Source: Parabacteroides timonensis | GTDB lineage: Bacteria; Bacteroidota; Bacteroidia; Bacteroidales; Tannerellaceae | Length of the DNA: 64,000 nt | Reading direction: 5' to 3' | Assembly (NCBI RefSeq): GCF_900128505.1 | Contig: NZ_LT669941.1 | Coordinates: 1,845,760 to 1,909,759, forward strand | Part shown: in pieces, positions 28,133 to 37,752 of the stretch | How positions within the stretch are numbered: the first letter of the stretch is position 1 | How the letters are laid out: the number at the start of each line of letters is the position of its first letter | Position numbers and translations under genes: made by a program | The notes under the pieces: generated by a model | Told to the model about the DNA's origin: nothing | What the model saw: the letters and a program-made list of their open reading frames with translations, nothing else | Databases searched by the model: none

Positions 28133-29305
28133 TTAATCAATTCGCTCTTCTAATAGTTTTCTAAAATCTTTGATTCGATGAAAAGTCAGATAATTTGCAT
28201 CATGATTGTTATGTGCCCCACCCGTTTCATCATCAAAAGCCGTACGGGAAAGGAAAATAATATCATCTCCTTCAAATAACCACTCCACATATTGAAAACC
28301 ATGTTTTTTCACCTCCGGATGTTCCAGAACAATTTTGTGAATAGTCCAGTTTCTCAAATCTGTAGAACTACACAGAGCTTGTGTATTACGAATACTTCCT
28401 GGATTACTTCCTTTAAACTCTGGTTTAACGTAGTTACTTAACATCCAATACCGCTTCGATTTTTCATCATAACGAATAGTAAACTTTTTACTTCCTCCCG
28501 GAAGTTTTACAAATCCTGTTTCCGGATCAAAAGTCGCTTTCTTTCCATCTTTACTGATATTTACTATTGCGGCATATTCCTCATCCTTACCAGGTACATC
28601 TACTCTTAGTATATCAAGCATTTCTCCTTTAGGTCCAACAACTGCATTACCTTCCAACCATGCATTAAAAGTACCATCCAAATACGTTGAGTCATACATT
28701 AAATAATTAGTTTTACGCCAATTATTCGCGTCCAGCAAGTCTGAATTGACCGATGCAGAGATCATCATTGCACTATATCGTTGCCCCCACTTTGTTGTAG
28801 GTGCTGTTGCATATTCTAAAGCTCTCCATATCCGCCCATTATGAATGGCCATAGGCATAGGTGCCGTATGATACTCTCCCGGTAAAATCAATCCGTTTTT
28901 TGAATGATAAGGAATTGTCCAGGAATATCCTCCATCATCAGAACGACGGATATTAAAATTTCCATGATGTTTATTCGGTCCCATGATATAAACAATACCA
29001 TTATGTACAAATAAATTTGACCAGAACTGGCCATCTATAGTTGAAATCTGTCTCCAGCTTTCACCATGATCTTTAGATAAAAAGATGCGAGTCTGCGCAG
29101 AACGAAATTCCGACGATTTAGGACCGAACTCATCGTGTGAAGCTAAATAGCTACCATCCGGCAATATACACATCCCCGGTGATCCGATATACTTCCCTGT
29201 TTCTTTTGATATATGACTCACAACTACACCCGGAGGATTCTGGGCAAAGCATATACAATTCAAACAAACCAAAAGGGAGATAATAAAATATTTAAGATGT
29301 TTCAT
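28133..29305 (-). CDS. BNR/Asp-box sialidase-like protein
   Basis: A 390-residue exported protein (signal peptide ending at CFAQ) with a sialidase-superfamily beta-propeller. Asp-box motifs S-x-D-x-G-x-x-W are clear in LSKDHGESWRQ and RRSDDGGYSWTIP. The classical sialidase FRIP arginine motif is not recognisable, so true sialidase activity is unproven; many such proteins in polysaccharide loci act on other sugars. It is separated from susD by an intrinsic terminator. Confidence 0.8.
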   Translation of the reverse strand: MKHLKYFIISLLVCLNCICFAQNPPGVVVSHISKETGKYIGSPGMCILPDGSYLASHDEFGPKSSEFRSAQTRIFLSKDHGESWRQISTIDGQFWSNLFVHNGIVYIMGPNKHHGNFNIRRSDDGGYSWTIPYHSKNGLILPGEYHTAPMPMAIHNGRIWRALEYATAPTTKWGQRYSAMMISASVNSDLLDANNWRKTNYLMYDSTYLDGTFNAWLEGNAVVGPKGEMLDILRVDVPGKDEEYAAIVNISKDGKKATFDPETGFVKLPGGSKKFTIRYDEKSKRYWMLSNYVKPEFKGSNPGSIRNTQALCSSTDLRNWTIHKIVLEHPEVKKHGFQYVEWLFEGDDIIFLSRTAFDDETGGAHNNHDANYLTFHRIKDFRKLLEERID

Positions 29306-29327
29306 ATATAATATTTTTATGGTTTAG

Positions 29328-29367
29328 AAAAAAGAGCAGTCTTCACCAGCTTGTTAAACTGCTCTTT
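29328..29367 (-). terminator. Intrinsic terminator between susD and the BNR gene
   Basis: On the minus strand AAAGAGCAGT (29367-29358) pairs with ACTGCTCTTT (29340-29331), followed by more T. The loop is 17 bases. It would reduce transcription of the downstream half of the locus relative to susCD. Confidence 0.75.
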
Positions 29368-29380
29368 ATTACACATTGAT

Positions 29381-30907
29381 CTATTTCAGCCATTCAGAAT
29401 GCTGAACCAAATTCTTAGCCTTATCAATTGCAGACTGAGGAATCGGCCATACATAATGTTTGTTAGGATTAAATACTCTTGTCTCAATAATCTTAAGAGG
29501 GAGAACTCCAGGTATTTCATAGCTTACAATTTCTTTATTCAATACCTTCTCTGCAATTCTCCAACGCAAAATATCATAATAACGTAAGCCCTCTCCCGCT
29601 AATTCAACACGACGTTCATTCCTGATAAAATCTCTCAATTTTTCTTTCGTATTATATCTGTTTCTATCCACAACCGGCATACCTGCTCTTTTCCGGATTT
29701 GATCCAATGCATCATAAATTGAGGTGTCAGGTCCGGAAGCCTCATTTTTAGCTTCTGCATACATTAATAAAACATCTGCATAACGGAATATAATCCAATT
29801 TACCCACATAGAACGTTGTTGAGTATACATATCGCCTATATATTTTCTAAAATAGACATAAGTTTTTGCAGCAAGTCCGTCATGTTGGTTATTAATCGGA
29901 TCATAGGTTACACCTGCAAACGTTTCAAAGGGGAGAATAAAGTTCATTTTAAAACGAGGATCTCTATTTTCCCAGGGGTTCTGAGAATCGAACAAGGGAG
30001 ATTCCGTTATTGGCAAACCATCAGAACATTCATAAGAATTTACCAGATCCGGTAACGGCATAGATAAACTGGAACCACCGATCGTATAAAATCCGTGTGC
30101 GAAACACATTGTGTGGGTTTCCAGATTTTCTGCATATTGGCGAGCCAGAATAACTTCCTTAGTCTGATTATTAAATGCTGTAAGAAACAGCTCCTCATAA
30201 TTCGGATGCAATTCATAAGCATTCAAGTCCATAACCCCCTTAGCTGCTTCTGCCGCTTCGCTCCATCGTTCATTATATAATAATACACGGGATTTCAGAG
30301 CCAGAGCAGCCCCTTTAGTCGCACGACCAGCATCTGAAGCAGGCCAGGATACAGGAAGTTCCTCTATTGCTAAATTCAATTGTTCAAGCAAATATTTCAA
30401 GATTTCTTCTTTTGGAGACTTTTCAATATCACTTTCTTCCATAGACAACACCGTAGTAACCAACGGTACATCCCGATATAAAGTGATCATCTCAAAATAA
30501 CGCATCGCAATAATAAAACGGGCCTGTCCTGCTAAATTATTTTTCTGTTCTGCAGTCAGATTGGGTATAATTTCAAGTTTATTCAATAGTTCCAGACAAT
30601 GGCGGATATAGGTATATCCCCACTTATAAGAAACAATATTCGTAGTCGATTCAAAAGTTCCGTTAGCTACCAGATTACAGTTTCCACGTCCAGGTCCGGC
30701 ACTATTATCACTCATCGGTTCAAAAGAATAATCCTGCCAACCGGGTAAATCTTTATATGCATTATTTACCCACATTTCAGCCCGGTCATACGAAGTCCAG
30801 AATGTTGCATCGGATGGGTTTGCCAAAGGCGGTGTTTCTAAAAAATCAGAGCAAGACATCAAGCTCAATCCGATACCCAGCAAATATATTTTATTCAAAA
30901 GTTTCAT
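29381..30907 (-). CDS. RagB/SusD family outer-membrane lipoprotein
   Basis: The surface glycan-binding partner of the SusC transporter. The lipobox LSLMSC puts the lipid-anchored Cys at C19, followed by SDFLETPP, the usual SusD N-terminus. The 508-residue body is typical, with TPR-like helices and the C-terminal RNERRVELAGEGLRYYDILRW signature. It lies 26 bases after susC. The ligand is not readable from sequence. Confidence 0.96.
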   Translation of the reverse strand: MKLLNKIYLLGIGLSLMSCSDFLETPPLANPSDATFWTSYDRAEMWVNNAYKDLPGWQDYSFEPMSDNSAGPGRGNCNLVANGTFESTTNIVSYKWGYTYIRHCLELLNKLEIIPNLTAEQKNNLAGQARFIIAMRYFEMITLYRDVPLVTTVLSMEESDIEKSPKEEILKYLLEQLNLAIEELPVSWPASDAGRATKGAALALKSRVLLYNERWSEAAEAAKGVMDLNAYELHPNYEELFLTAFNNQTKEVILARQYAENLETHTMCFAHGFYTIGGSSLSMPLPDLVNSYECSDGLPITESPLFDSQNPWENRDPRFKMNFILPFETFAGVTYDPINNQHDGLAAKTYVYFRKYIGDMYTQQRSMWVNWIIFRYADVLLMYAEAKNEASGPDTSIYDALDQIRKRAGMPVVDRNRYNTKEKLRDFIRNERRVELAGEGLRYYDILRWRIAEKVLNKEIVSYEIPGVLPLKIIETRVFNPNKHYVWPIPQSAIDKAKNLVQHSEWLK

Positions 30908-30933
30908 ATCTGTATTATATTTAGGTTATACTA

Positions 30934-33900
30934 TTAAAACGATACATTGACACCAAAAGAACATACTTTGGTTAACGGATACATATTACCATTACCGACA
31001 GGCGATTCAGGGTCAACTCCTTTCATTTTGGTAAATGTAAACAAGTTCTCCGCATTCAGATAAAAGCGAATATGCTCCATTGACAATTTCTTTACAAAAC
31101 TTTCAGGAAGGGTATAGCCTATTTGAATATTTTTTGCTCTCAGATAAGCTGAATTCTGTAGCCAGAAAGAAGAGAAACTACCGACATTTATGCCTCCAAT
31201 TCTCAGTTTAGGGTACTTACCAGCTATCCAGGTTCCATTATCATCCTGATGCCAACGATCCATATGATGTTCCTGAAGAGATCCTAAACTTTCCGGTAAA
31301 GGAAGACCACCATAACTATTGATATATGTTTTCTGGGAAGCCACCCCTTGCAAGAAGATATTCAAATCAATACCTTTCCATCCAAAATCAAGATTGATAC
31401 CAAAAGGGAATCTGGGACGAGAACTACCTAAACGAACACGATCGTTAGCATTTACGGTTTTGTTACCATCCGTATCCTGATACATTAAATCGCCAATTCC
31501 TGTTTTTATATTTTGAAATGCATGATTTTCGACTTCTTCATCACTGGAGAAAATGCCTTCGCATTTCCAACCATACCATTCATTCATTTCATGTCCCACT
31601 TCGGTTATATAATTGCCACTGATTACCGGACTACCGATCATTTCTTTCACCTTATTCTTGGCATCTGAAACCTGCAGAGTCACTCCCCATCTAAAATCGT
31701 TTTTATGATCCCGGTAAGAGAACATTGCTTCCCAACCTATATTATCAACAACTCCGACATTCATAATCGGTGCGCTCATTCCATAAGTATCCGGAACAAC
31801 CGGAGTCATCAAAATATCGGAAGTGCGGTCTTTAAAACCATCTAAAGACAAAGAGAATTTATCATTAAGGAATGATACATCCATACCAATATTGGTTGTT
31901 GTTTTTGTTTCCCATGTCAATCTATCATTTATAGATTTTGTATAATACGCACTTGTATGAGAAAGCCCTCCGAAATAATAAGCAGATGTCGAAATAGTGG
32001 AATAATGCTGATAGAGAGCAGATGTATTTTGGTTACCAGCCTGTCCCCATGAAACCCTCAGCTTCAGGTTCGAAATATAATCCTTTGCTCGGAAAAATGG
32101 CTCTTCAGAAATACGCCATCCTGCTGAAAAGGCTGGGAATATACCCCATCTTACTTTTGATGAAAAACGAGAAGAACCATCATAACGTAAATTTGCTTCT
32201 GCCAGATATCTTCCTTTCCATGAATAATTGACGCGACCAAAGAAGGATGCGATAGCCCAGTCTGAGGCTGTACCTGAAGTTGTCCAAACATTCGGATCAG
32301 CACTACCGGCATTTATTACATAAATATCATCTGTCAAAAAATCTCGTCTACCAACTGTTTCCTGGTAATCTTTATTCCACTCCATAGACGCACCTGCCAG
32401 AACTTTTAAATCATGGTCTTTTGCAAACACCTTATCGTATGTAAGAAGAGCTTGCAGGTTATGTTCATAATTAGACTGGTTAAAAACAGTCATTGAGTTT
32501 GTACTATAATCAAAATCAACAGTTTTGCAATCTTCAGGACTGATAAATTGCATTCGTTTACTATAATTGATCTCACGCGTCGGGTCATATTTGCCAAAAT
32601 AAGTACCTTTCAAATTCAATCCGTCTAAAATATTCCATGTCAAAGATAATGAACCATTCATGCGGTTAAACTTTCTATTTTGGAAACCTCCGTCTTCCGA
32701 AGCCAAACCAAAACGGTTTGCCCAGGCTGTTACTGAAGCCCATTGTCCATCTTCCGTAAAAATAGGTAATGCTGATGGACGCCTGTATGCGGAAGAAATT
32801 ATATCACCCAAATTACGTGTAGGTCCACTAGGATAAGTTGCAGTAGAAGGAGCACGTCTAGTCGATGGCATAAAATTTAAAATGACTTCAGCAGTTAGTT
32901 TATCTGTAATTTTATACTGATCATTTACTCTGAAATTCAAACGACTAAAACTTGTATTTTTCATAATACCGTCCTGATACAAATATCCGAAAGAGAATAA
33001 GAAGGTATTCTTTTCACTACCACCAGACACTGTTACATTATGCTGAGTCTGGACCGATGGATCGAATAAATAATCAGGCCTGTTTGCACTCGGTTTCTTA
33101 CCGGTACGAAACTCTTCAACCTGTTCTTCAGACCAGGTATAAGTTGTTGTATTCGGATTATCATTATACTCAGCCTCTCTGAATAAACGGGCATGATCAT
33201 AAGCATTTACCATTTTAGGATATGTTGTAGCATCCTGCACACCGACATAGCCATCATAAGAAACACGTATTTTCCCAGCCTTTCCTTTTTTAGTCGTTAC
33301 TAAAATAACACCACCGGATGCCCTGGCTCCATAAATAGCAGCTGCGGCAGCATCTTTCAGCACCGTCACACTCTCAATATCTTGTGGATTCAGGTTTGCC
33401 ATAGAAATGGCCTGCCCATCGACAATAACCAACGGATCATTCGAACTGAATGTACTTTTACCACGAATACTCATATTCATCGTTTCATTACCTGGCTGAC
33501 CTCCTGTTTGAGTCACTGTCAAACCTGGTATTTGTCCCTGAATTGCTTGTTGAACATTCGTATACGATCTGTTTTGGATCTCTTCTGAATTAACAGAAGC
33601 TACCGCACCTGTCAAATTGACCTTCTTTTGAGCTCCATAAGCCACGACCACAACTTCATCTATCTTTTGAGAATCTTCAGTCAACACAACCCGAAGATTT
33701 TTTCCATCACCTATCGGTATATTTTGAGAATTATATCCGATAAAAGAAATTTGTAAAACGGCATTAGGGGAAGCTTCTAAAGAAAAACCACCATTAATAT
33801 CCGTTATCGTCCCGTTCGTTGTTCCTTTTTCTACTACATTTGCTCCGGTTACAGGTTGTCCACTCTTATCAACAACAACTCCCGACACCTTCTTTTGCTG

Positions 33901-34035
33901 CAGTACAACATCAATTGCCATTTCACTAATATCCTGGGATTTACCAGGATTCTCTGCTAACACTATAGCAGGACTTGCCAACATAAAAAATAAAGCGATA
34001 AACGCATTACTCTTCTTGTAAAAATCAGTTTTCAT
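30934..34035 (-). CDS. SusC/RagA family TonB-linked outer-membrane transporter
   Basis: A 1033-residue TonB-dependent transporter. After the signal peptide come a carboxypeptidase-regulatory-like domain (about 50-125, GVVVDKSGQPVTGANVVEKG), the TonB box region (KIDEVVVVAYGAQKK), the plug (about 140-260, with SIRGKSTFSSNDPLVIVDG and AAAAAIYGARASGGVILVTT), and a 22-strand barrel ending in CSFGVNVSF. All SusC hallmarks are intact. With SusD it imports oligosaccharide into the periplasm. No adjacent ECF sigma/anti-sigma or hybrid two-component gene is present; control appears to be by the LacI regulator. Confidence 0.97.
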   Translation of the reverse strand: MKTDFYKKSNAFIALFFMLASPAIVLAENPGKSQDISEMAIDVVLQQKKVSGVVVDKSGQPVTGANVVEKGTTNGTITDINGGFSLEASPNAVLQISFIGYNSQNIPIGDGKNLRVVLTEDSQKIDEVVVVAYGAQKKVNLTGAVASVNSEEIQNRSYTNVQQAIQGQIPGLTVTQTGGQPGNETMNMSIRGKSTFSSNDPLVIVDGQAISMANLNPQDIESVTVLKDAAAAAIYGARASGGVILVTTKKGKAGKIRVSYDGYVGVQDATTYPKMVNAYDHARLFREAEYNDNPNTTTYTWSEEQVEEFRTGKKPSANRPDYLFDPSVQTQHNVTVSGGSEKNTFLFSFGYLYQDGIMKNTSFSRLNFRVNDQYKITDKLTAEVILNFMPSTRRAPSTATYPSGPTRNLGDIISSAYRRPSALPIFTEDGQWASVTAWANRFGLASEDGGFQNRKFNRMNGSLSLTWNILDGLNLKGTYFGKYDPTREINYSKRMQFISPEDCKTVDFDYSTNSMTVFNQSNYEHNLQALLTYDKVFAKDHDLKVLAGASMEWNKDYQETVGRRDFLTDDIYVINAGSADPNVWTTSGTASDWAIASFFGRVNYSWKGRYLAEANLRYDGSSRFSSKVRWGIFPAFSAGWRISEEPFFRAKDYISNLKLRVSWGQAGNQNTSALYQHYSTISTSAYYFGGLSHTSAYYTKSINDRLTWETKTTTNIGMDVSFLNDKFSLSLDGFKDRTSDILMTPVVPDTYGMSAPIMNVGVVDNIGWEAMFSYRDHKNDFRWGVTLQVSDAKNKVKEMIGSPVISGNYITEVGHEMNEWYGWKCEGIFSSDEEVENHAFQNIKTGIGDLMYQDTDGNKTVNANDRVRLGSSRPRFPFGINLDFGWKGIDLNIFLQGVASQKTYINSYGGLPLPESLGSLQEHHMDRWHQDDNGTWIAGKYPKLRIGGINVGSFSSFWLQNSAYLRAKNIQIGYTLPESFVKKLSMEHIRFYLNAENLFTFTKMKGVDPESPVGNGNMYPLTKVCSFGVNVSF

Positions 34036-34105
34036 AATACATTTTGAATAGGTTACTATATAAAGAATTAAGTATTAGGTATGAGATTTAAGGAGATTGC
34101 CTCTC

Positions 34106-34720
34106 TCAATCACTCCAAGGTATTTTCACTACAATTTTTCTAACCATTGCTGCTGTATCTATTTTTAAACACGGCCTATGCACATCATCCGGAAAAAAAA
34201 CAAAGAACTGTTCTTTATTTGCATACAAACGTGTTCCGGGTTTACCATCAAAAAACATAATATCAGCCTGCTCATCATAATCTTGCCTCTCTGTTATTTC
34301 ATCCATCGGTAAGAGATCAATATACTCCTCTCCTTTTGAAACATATTGAATATCTATATACTTCCGATGCGCTTCATATCTTGCCGTCTCATGTTCCTTT
34401 GTCTCGTATTCAGATACTGTAGCATAAGTTCCGTCATTAGATAAATCATATCGCCCAAGAGCTAATTCATTCAGATCATTTCTTCTAAGAAAATCAAATG
34501 CAACCTGCCACGCTTTTATGTTTCGTTCATTTTGTAAAACAAACAATTCCTGATTGACATTCTTGTCCGGTTTCATTTTCAACTCTTTATACCAACCGGA
34601 TCTGGAAATCCATTCCGACACATATTGTGCAGACAGTTCTGATGATTTTTTCTTTTCCGACTTACAGCCCATCATACAAAAAAGAATTACTACGATTAAA
34701 GAATAAAAGATTTGCTTCAT
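34106..34720 (-). CDS. YhcH/YjgK/YiaL family protein with lipoprotein signal
   Basis: Residues about 45-203 match the YhcH/YiaL (DUF386) cupin-like family, whose members include the sialic-acid anomerase NanQ; key segments are HRKYIDIQYVSKGEEYIDLLP, a metal-site type motif, and FFPDDVHRPCL. Unlike ordinary cytoplasmic members of about 150 residues, this one has a 40-residue N-terminal extension with a hydrophobic helix and MMGC lipobox (C19), followed by a charged linker. It should therefore be an outer- or inner-membrane lipoprotein. It lies 5 bases after the aldolase gene. A role in opening or epimerising the locus sugar is inference. Confidence 0.85.
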   Translation of the reverse strand: MKQIFYSLIVVILFCMMGCKSEKKKSSELSAQYVSEWISRSGWYKELKMKPDKNVNQELFVLQNERNIKAWQVAFDFLRRNDLNELALGRYDLSNDGTYATVSEYETKEHETARYEAHRKYIDIQYVSKGEEYIDLLPMDEITERQDYDEQADIMFFDGKPGTRLYANKEQFFVFFPDDVHRPCLKIDTAAMVRKIVVKIPWSD

Positions 34721-34725
34721 AAATT

Positions 34726-35637
34726 TTAGATTTTAATATTCAAATCCATTAAACTCTTTCTTACTATTTCCCTCTCCGTTTCTTTGAATTTATGGAACGG
34801 TTCCGCCATATAATCACTACAAACTCCCATCAGGTTTAAAGCAGTCTTCACTCCCTTTATATAGCTGGAAGCATATTTCCCGATATTATATAAGGAAAGA
34901 CTTATCTTCAACACCTGTTGTTGTAATTCGGCTAATTTCTCAAAATCTTTATTCGCTGCAGCATCATAAAGAGCCACATATAATTCCGGGAAGAGATTTG
35001 CACCTCCGTTCACCCCGCCATGACCTCCCATCAAAACAACTTCAGCCGTCATTTCCTCTGGACCACATAATAACGTAAACTCAGGATTGTTCCTGAATAA
35101 ATATATCAGTTTCTGAAAATAGACGCCATTAGCAGAACTATCTTTCAACCCTATAATATTCGGATTCTCCGATAAAGCCAGGACCGTTTCCGGTTCAATC
35201 ATAACCTTAACATGAGAAGGCATATTATAAAGGAACAGCGGTAAAGGCAGTTGATTCGCTAAATCGTTATAATACTGAATCAGTTCAGCCTGTCCGGGAG
35301 CAAAATAATAAGGAGGAGCTGCAACCAAAGCATCAGCACCATTACGAGCTGCACAGGCCGCTAAAGATAAAGATTCAGAAAAACTCGTATCCGTAATTCC
35401 AACTAAAACAGGAATACGTTTCGCCACAACACGACAGGTTTCCTTTATCAATTCTTTTCTCACATTGTAACTGATATTCTGGGCTTCACCGCTTGTACCC
35501 AAAATGAATACACCTGACACACCTCCCTTTATCATACGATTCAGGAGATTTTCCAATCCAATGATATCTAACGTATCATTATCGATCATTGGAGTAATAA
35601 CTGGAGGTATAATACCTCTTAATGGTTTAGTAAGCAT
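34726..35637 (-). CDS. DapA/NanA family class I aldolase
   Basis: A 303-residue TIM-barrel enzyme of the dihydrodipicolinate synthase / N-acetylneuraminate lyase superfamily. The phosphate/carboxylate-binding GTSGE is at 47-51, the proton-relay Tyr is Y137 in LYNMPSH, and the Schiff-base lysine is K165 in IIGLKDSS. These support a pyruvate-dependent lyase. It is unlikely to be the housekeeping DapA because of its place between fucI and the YhcH-type gene. Likely substrates are 2-keto-3-deoxy sugar acids or a nonulosonic acid; the sequence does not decide. Confidence 0.88.
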   Translation of the reverse strand: MLTKPLRGIIPPVITPMIDNDTLDIIGLENLLNRMIKGGVSGVFILGTSGEAQNISYNVRKELIKETCRVVAKRIPVLVGITDTSFSESLSLAACAARNGADALVAAPPYYFAPGQAELIQYYNDLANQLPLPLFLYNMPSHVKVMIEPETVLALSENPNIIGLKDSSANGVYFQKLIYLFRNNPEFTLLCGPEEMTAEVVLMGGHGGVNGGANLFPELYVALYDAAANKDFEKLAELQQQVLKISLSLYNIGKYASSYIKGVKTALNLMGVCSDYMAEPFHKFKETEREIVRKSLMDLNIKI

Positions 35638-35643
35638 AGATGA

Positions 35644-37419
35644 TTATTTATATAATGGTCCAAAATTTTCACATGCACGATAATCTGCTCCTTCCGGATC
35701 AGAGCCGAATGCATTCCAGGCAGAAGGACGGAAAATCTTATCCTCCTCTACATTATGCATACATACAGGTATAGATAATATGGAAGCCAAAGAAATCAGA
35801 TCCGCACCTATATGTCCGTAACTGATAGCCCCATGGTTTGCTCCCCAATAGTTCATTACAGAATATACATTTTTGAAATGTCCTTCTCCTGTCACTCTCG
35901 GTACAAAGAATGTGGATGGCCAGGTTTTATCTGTCCGTTTATTAATAATATCAAAAACATGATCCGGAAATGTAGCAGTCCATCCTTCTGCAATCTGCAA
36001 TACCGGACCTAAACCTTTCACCAGATTCAGACGACACATAGTTACCGGCATTCCCGAACGGGTAAGGAAGTTTGAAGAATATCCGTTACCACGGAAATAC
36101 TCAAGAGAAGCCGGATACCAAGTTGTAGCTTCCAGCATCTTATCGACTTCTTTATCTGTTATTTCCCAATACGGCTTCATTACAGGTAAACCATTTTCAT
36201 CTTCCTGTTGCCCGGTTCCATCCAGTGTCGTCGAACCAGAGTTGATTAAATGAATAGCTCCGTCAGCTAAAAGACCGTCAGGTTTCCAACCACTCACACG
36301 TTCTATTGCTTCCGGACTCCAATACGTCCTAACATCTGAAAATATCTGCGCACGATTTGTCAATAAATAACCGAACAACATAGATATACCGTTCAAATGA
36401 TCATCTTCCGTAGCAAATGGTATAGGAGCTCTTTTTCCGTTCCAATCGAATGATGAGTTTAAAATAGCTTCAGAAAAATCACCGTTAGGTAAAAAGTCAG
36501 TCCACTGCCGTTGTCCCTGGAATCCGCCGACAATAGCATTATGTCCCATAGCCTCTTCTTCATATCCCATATCCCATAGTTTAGAATTTCCAAACATCAG
36601 GTCACGCATTATAATCGTCATCTTAACAACAAACTCCCAGTCCGAATCTTTTTGTTCACGCGTTTTTCGAATGGACTCCGGATTATAATCTTCTCCTTCC
36701 CGAGGCATACAATTTTTCTTTGTCCACTCCAATGCTTTCTCGTATTCATCTTTATCATAAATATTCAATTGAATACGCCTTAGCAGTTCCGAACAATCGA
36801 CATACTCCGTACGCATTCCCAAATATTCCTGCAAAAAATCCGGATTCACAATAGAGCCAGCAATCCCCATAGAAACAGAACCTATAGCCAAATACGATTT
36901 ACCACGCATCATAGCAACAGCCAGGCCTGCTTTAGCAAAACGCAATAACTTTTCTTTTACATCTGATGGAATTTCTGTATCCGTTACTTCCTGAACATCC
37001 TTACCATAAATACCAAAAGCAGGTAAACCTTTCTGATTATGAGCAGCCAGAGCTGCAGCGAGGTAAACAGCTCCCGGACGTTCAGTCGCATTAAATCCCC
37101 AAATAGCTTTCGGGATCAAAGGATTCATATCGATCGTTTCAGAACCATAACACCAACAAGGTGTAACAGATAAAGAAAGTCCTACCCCTTCCTTTTCAAA
37201 TTTCTCTGCACAATTAGCAGCTTCTTTTACTCCACCGATACAAGTATCAGCAATAACACATTCAACAGGAGAGCCATCCGGATAATGAAGTGTTTCACTA
37301 TACAGTTGGGCAACGCGAATAGCTAGCCCCATTGTCATTTCTTCCAATGACTCACGGATACCGCGGCGCCGTCCATCAATTATTGGACGAATACCGATTT
37401 TAGGATAACAACTTTTCAT
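35644..37419 (-). CDS. fucI: L-fucose (D-arabinose) isomerase
   Basis: Interconverts L-fucose/L-fuculose and D-arabinose/D-ribulose with Mn2+. Similarity to E. coli FucI is strong over the whole length: [87 protein letters not shown]. The start at 37419 ([18 protein letters not shown]) is preferred to 37440 and gives 591 residues, the family length. It is the first gene of the locus, directly below the operator cluster. With an AraB-type kinase in the same operon, D-arabinose to D-ribulose is the more economical pathway reading. Confidence 0.96.
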   Translation of the reverse strand: MKSCYPKIGIRPIIDGRRRGIRESLEEMTMGLAIRVAQLYSETLHYPDGSPVECVIADTCIGGVKEAANCAEKFEKEGVGLSLSVTPCWCYGSETIDMNPLIPKAIWGFNATERPGAVYLAAALAAHNQKGLPAFGIYGKDVQEVTDTEIPSDVKEKLLRFAKAGLAVAMMRGKSYLAIGSVSMGIAGSIVNPDFLQEYLGMRTEYVDCSELLRRIQLNIYDKDEYEKALEWTKKNCMPREGEDYNPESIRKTREQKDSDWEFVVKMTIIMRDLMFGNSKLWDMGYEEEAMGHNAIVGGFQGQRQWTDFLPNGDFSEAILNSSFDWNGKRAPIPFATEDDHLNGISMLFGYLLTNRAQIFSDVRTYWSPEAIERVSGWKPDGLLADGAIHLINSGSTTLDGTGQQEDENGLPVMKPYWEITDKEVDKMLEATTWYPASLEYFRGNGYSSNFLTRSGMPVTMCRLNLVKGLGPVLQIAEGWTATFPDHVFDIINKRTDKTWPSTFFVPRVTGEGHFKNVYSVMNYWGANHGAISYGHIGADLISLASILSIPVCMHNVEEDKIFRPSAWNAFGSDPEGADYRACENFGPLYK

Positions 37420-37440
37420 GATATATAAATTAGTATACAA

Positions 37441-37452
37441 TTAAACGATTAA
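37441..37452. promoter_or_regulatory. Putative LacI-family operator 1 (TTAAACGATTAA)
   Basis: Near-palindrome 22 bases upstream of the fucI start codon. One of three copies of TTAAWCGATTAA at exact 62-base intervals. Binding by the LacI protein of this locus is inferred. Confidence 0.65.
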
Positions 37453-37502
37453 CCAAACAGGATATAATATTTTTTCTAATTCAGTAGCTTCTCAAATACA
37501 AA

Positions 37503-37514
37503 TTAAACGATTAA
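37503..37514. promoter_or_regulatory. Putative LacI-family operator 2 (TTAAACGATTAA)
   Basis: Identical 12-base core to operator 1, 62 bases upstream of it and in the transcribed leader, 37 bases downstream of the -7 box. Confidence 0.65.
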
Positions 37515-37550
37515 CTAAATAAGCAAAAAAAATATTTTTCCATCTATTTG

Positions 37551-37581
37551 CAAACATAGGTAAGTTAATCGATTAATCAAA
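37551..37581 (-). promoter_or_regulatory. Promoter of the fucI-lacI locus
   Basis: On the minus strand TTTG (complement of 37578-37581) and TATGTTTG (complement of 37551-37558) are separated by 19 bases, a full match to the Bacteroidetes -33/-7 consensus. Transcription would start near 37545. Operator 3 fills the spacer. Confidence 0.8.
37565..37576. promoter_or_regulatory. Putative LacI-family operator 3 (TTAATCGATTAA)
   Basis: A perfect 12-base palindrome lying between the -33 and -7 boxes, where a bound repressor would block RNA polymerase directly. Confidence 0.75.
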
Positions 37582-37670
37582 TATCAAAACATGTGTTATT
37601 AAACACATTTTAAAGCATTCTTACATGAATACACCCATAATATCAATTTTCACTAGGTCTTTTTATATAT

Positions 37671-37699
37671 AAAAAAGCCCCAAAGCTTCTACTTGGGGC
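37671..37699 (-). terminator. Intrinsic terminator of the DUF695 gene
   Basis: On the minus strand GCCCCAA (37699-37693) pairs with TTGGGGC (37683-37677), followed by TTTTTT. It separates the DUF695 transcript from the fucI promoter region. The rest of the 37577-37752 gap holds nothing else recognisable. Confidence 0.85.
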
Positions 37700-37752
37700 C
37701 GGTTTGTAAAACTCTTGAAGAGCTTTCGTCTGACGTCTTTTGTATAATTATT

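Noticed and set aside
28133..29305. Confident sialidase (nanH) call
   Set aside because: Asp boxes show the fold, but the FRIP arginine and the rest of the sialidase active site could not be recognised.
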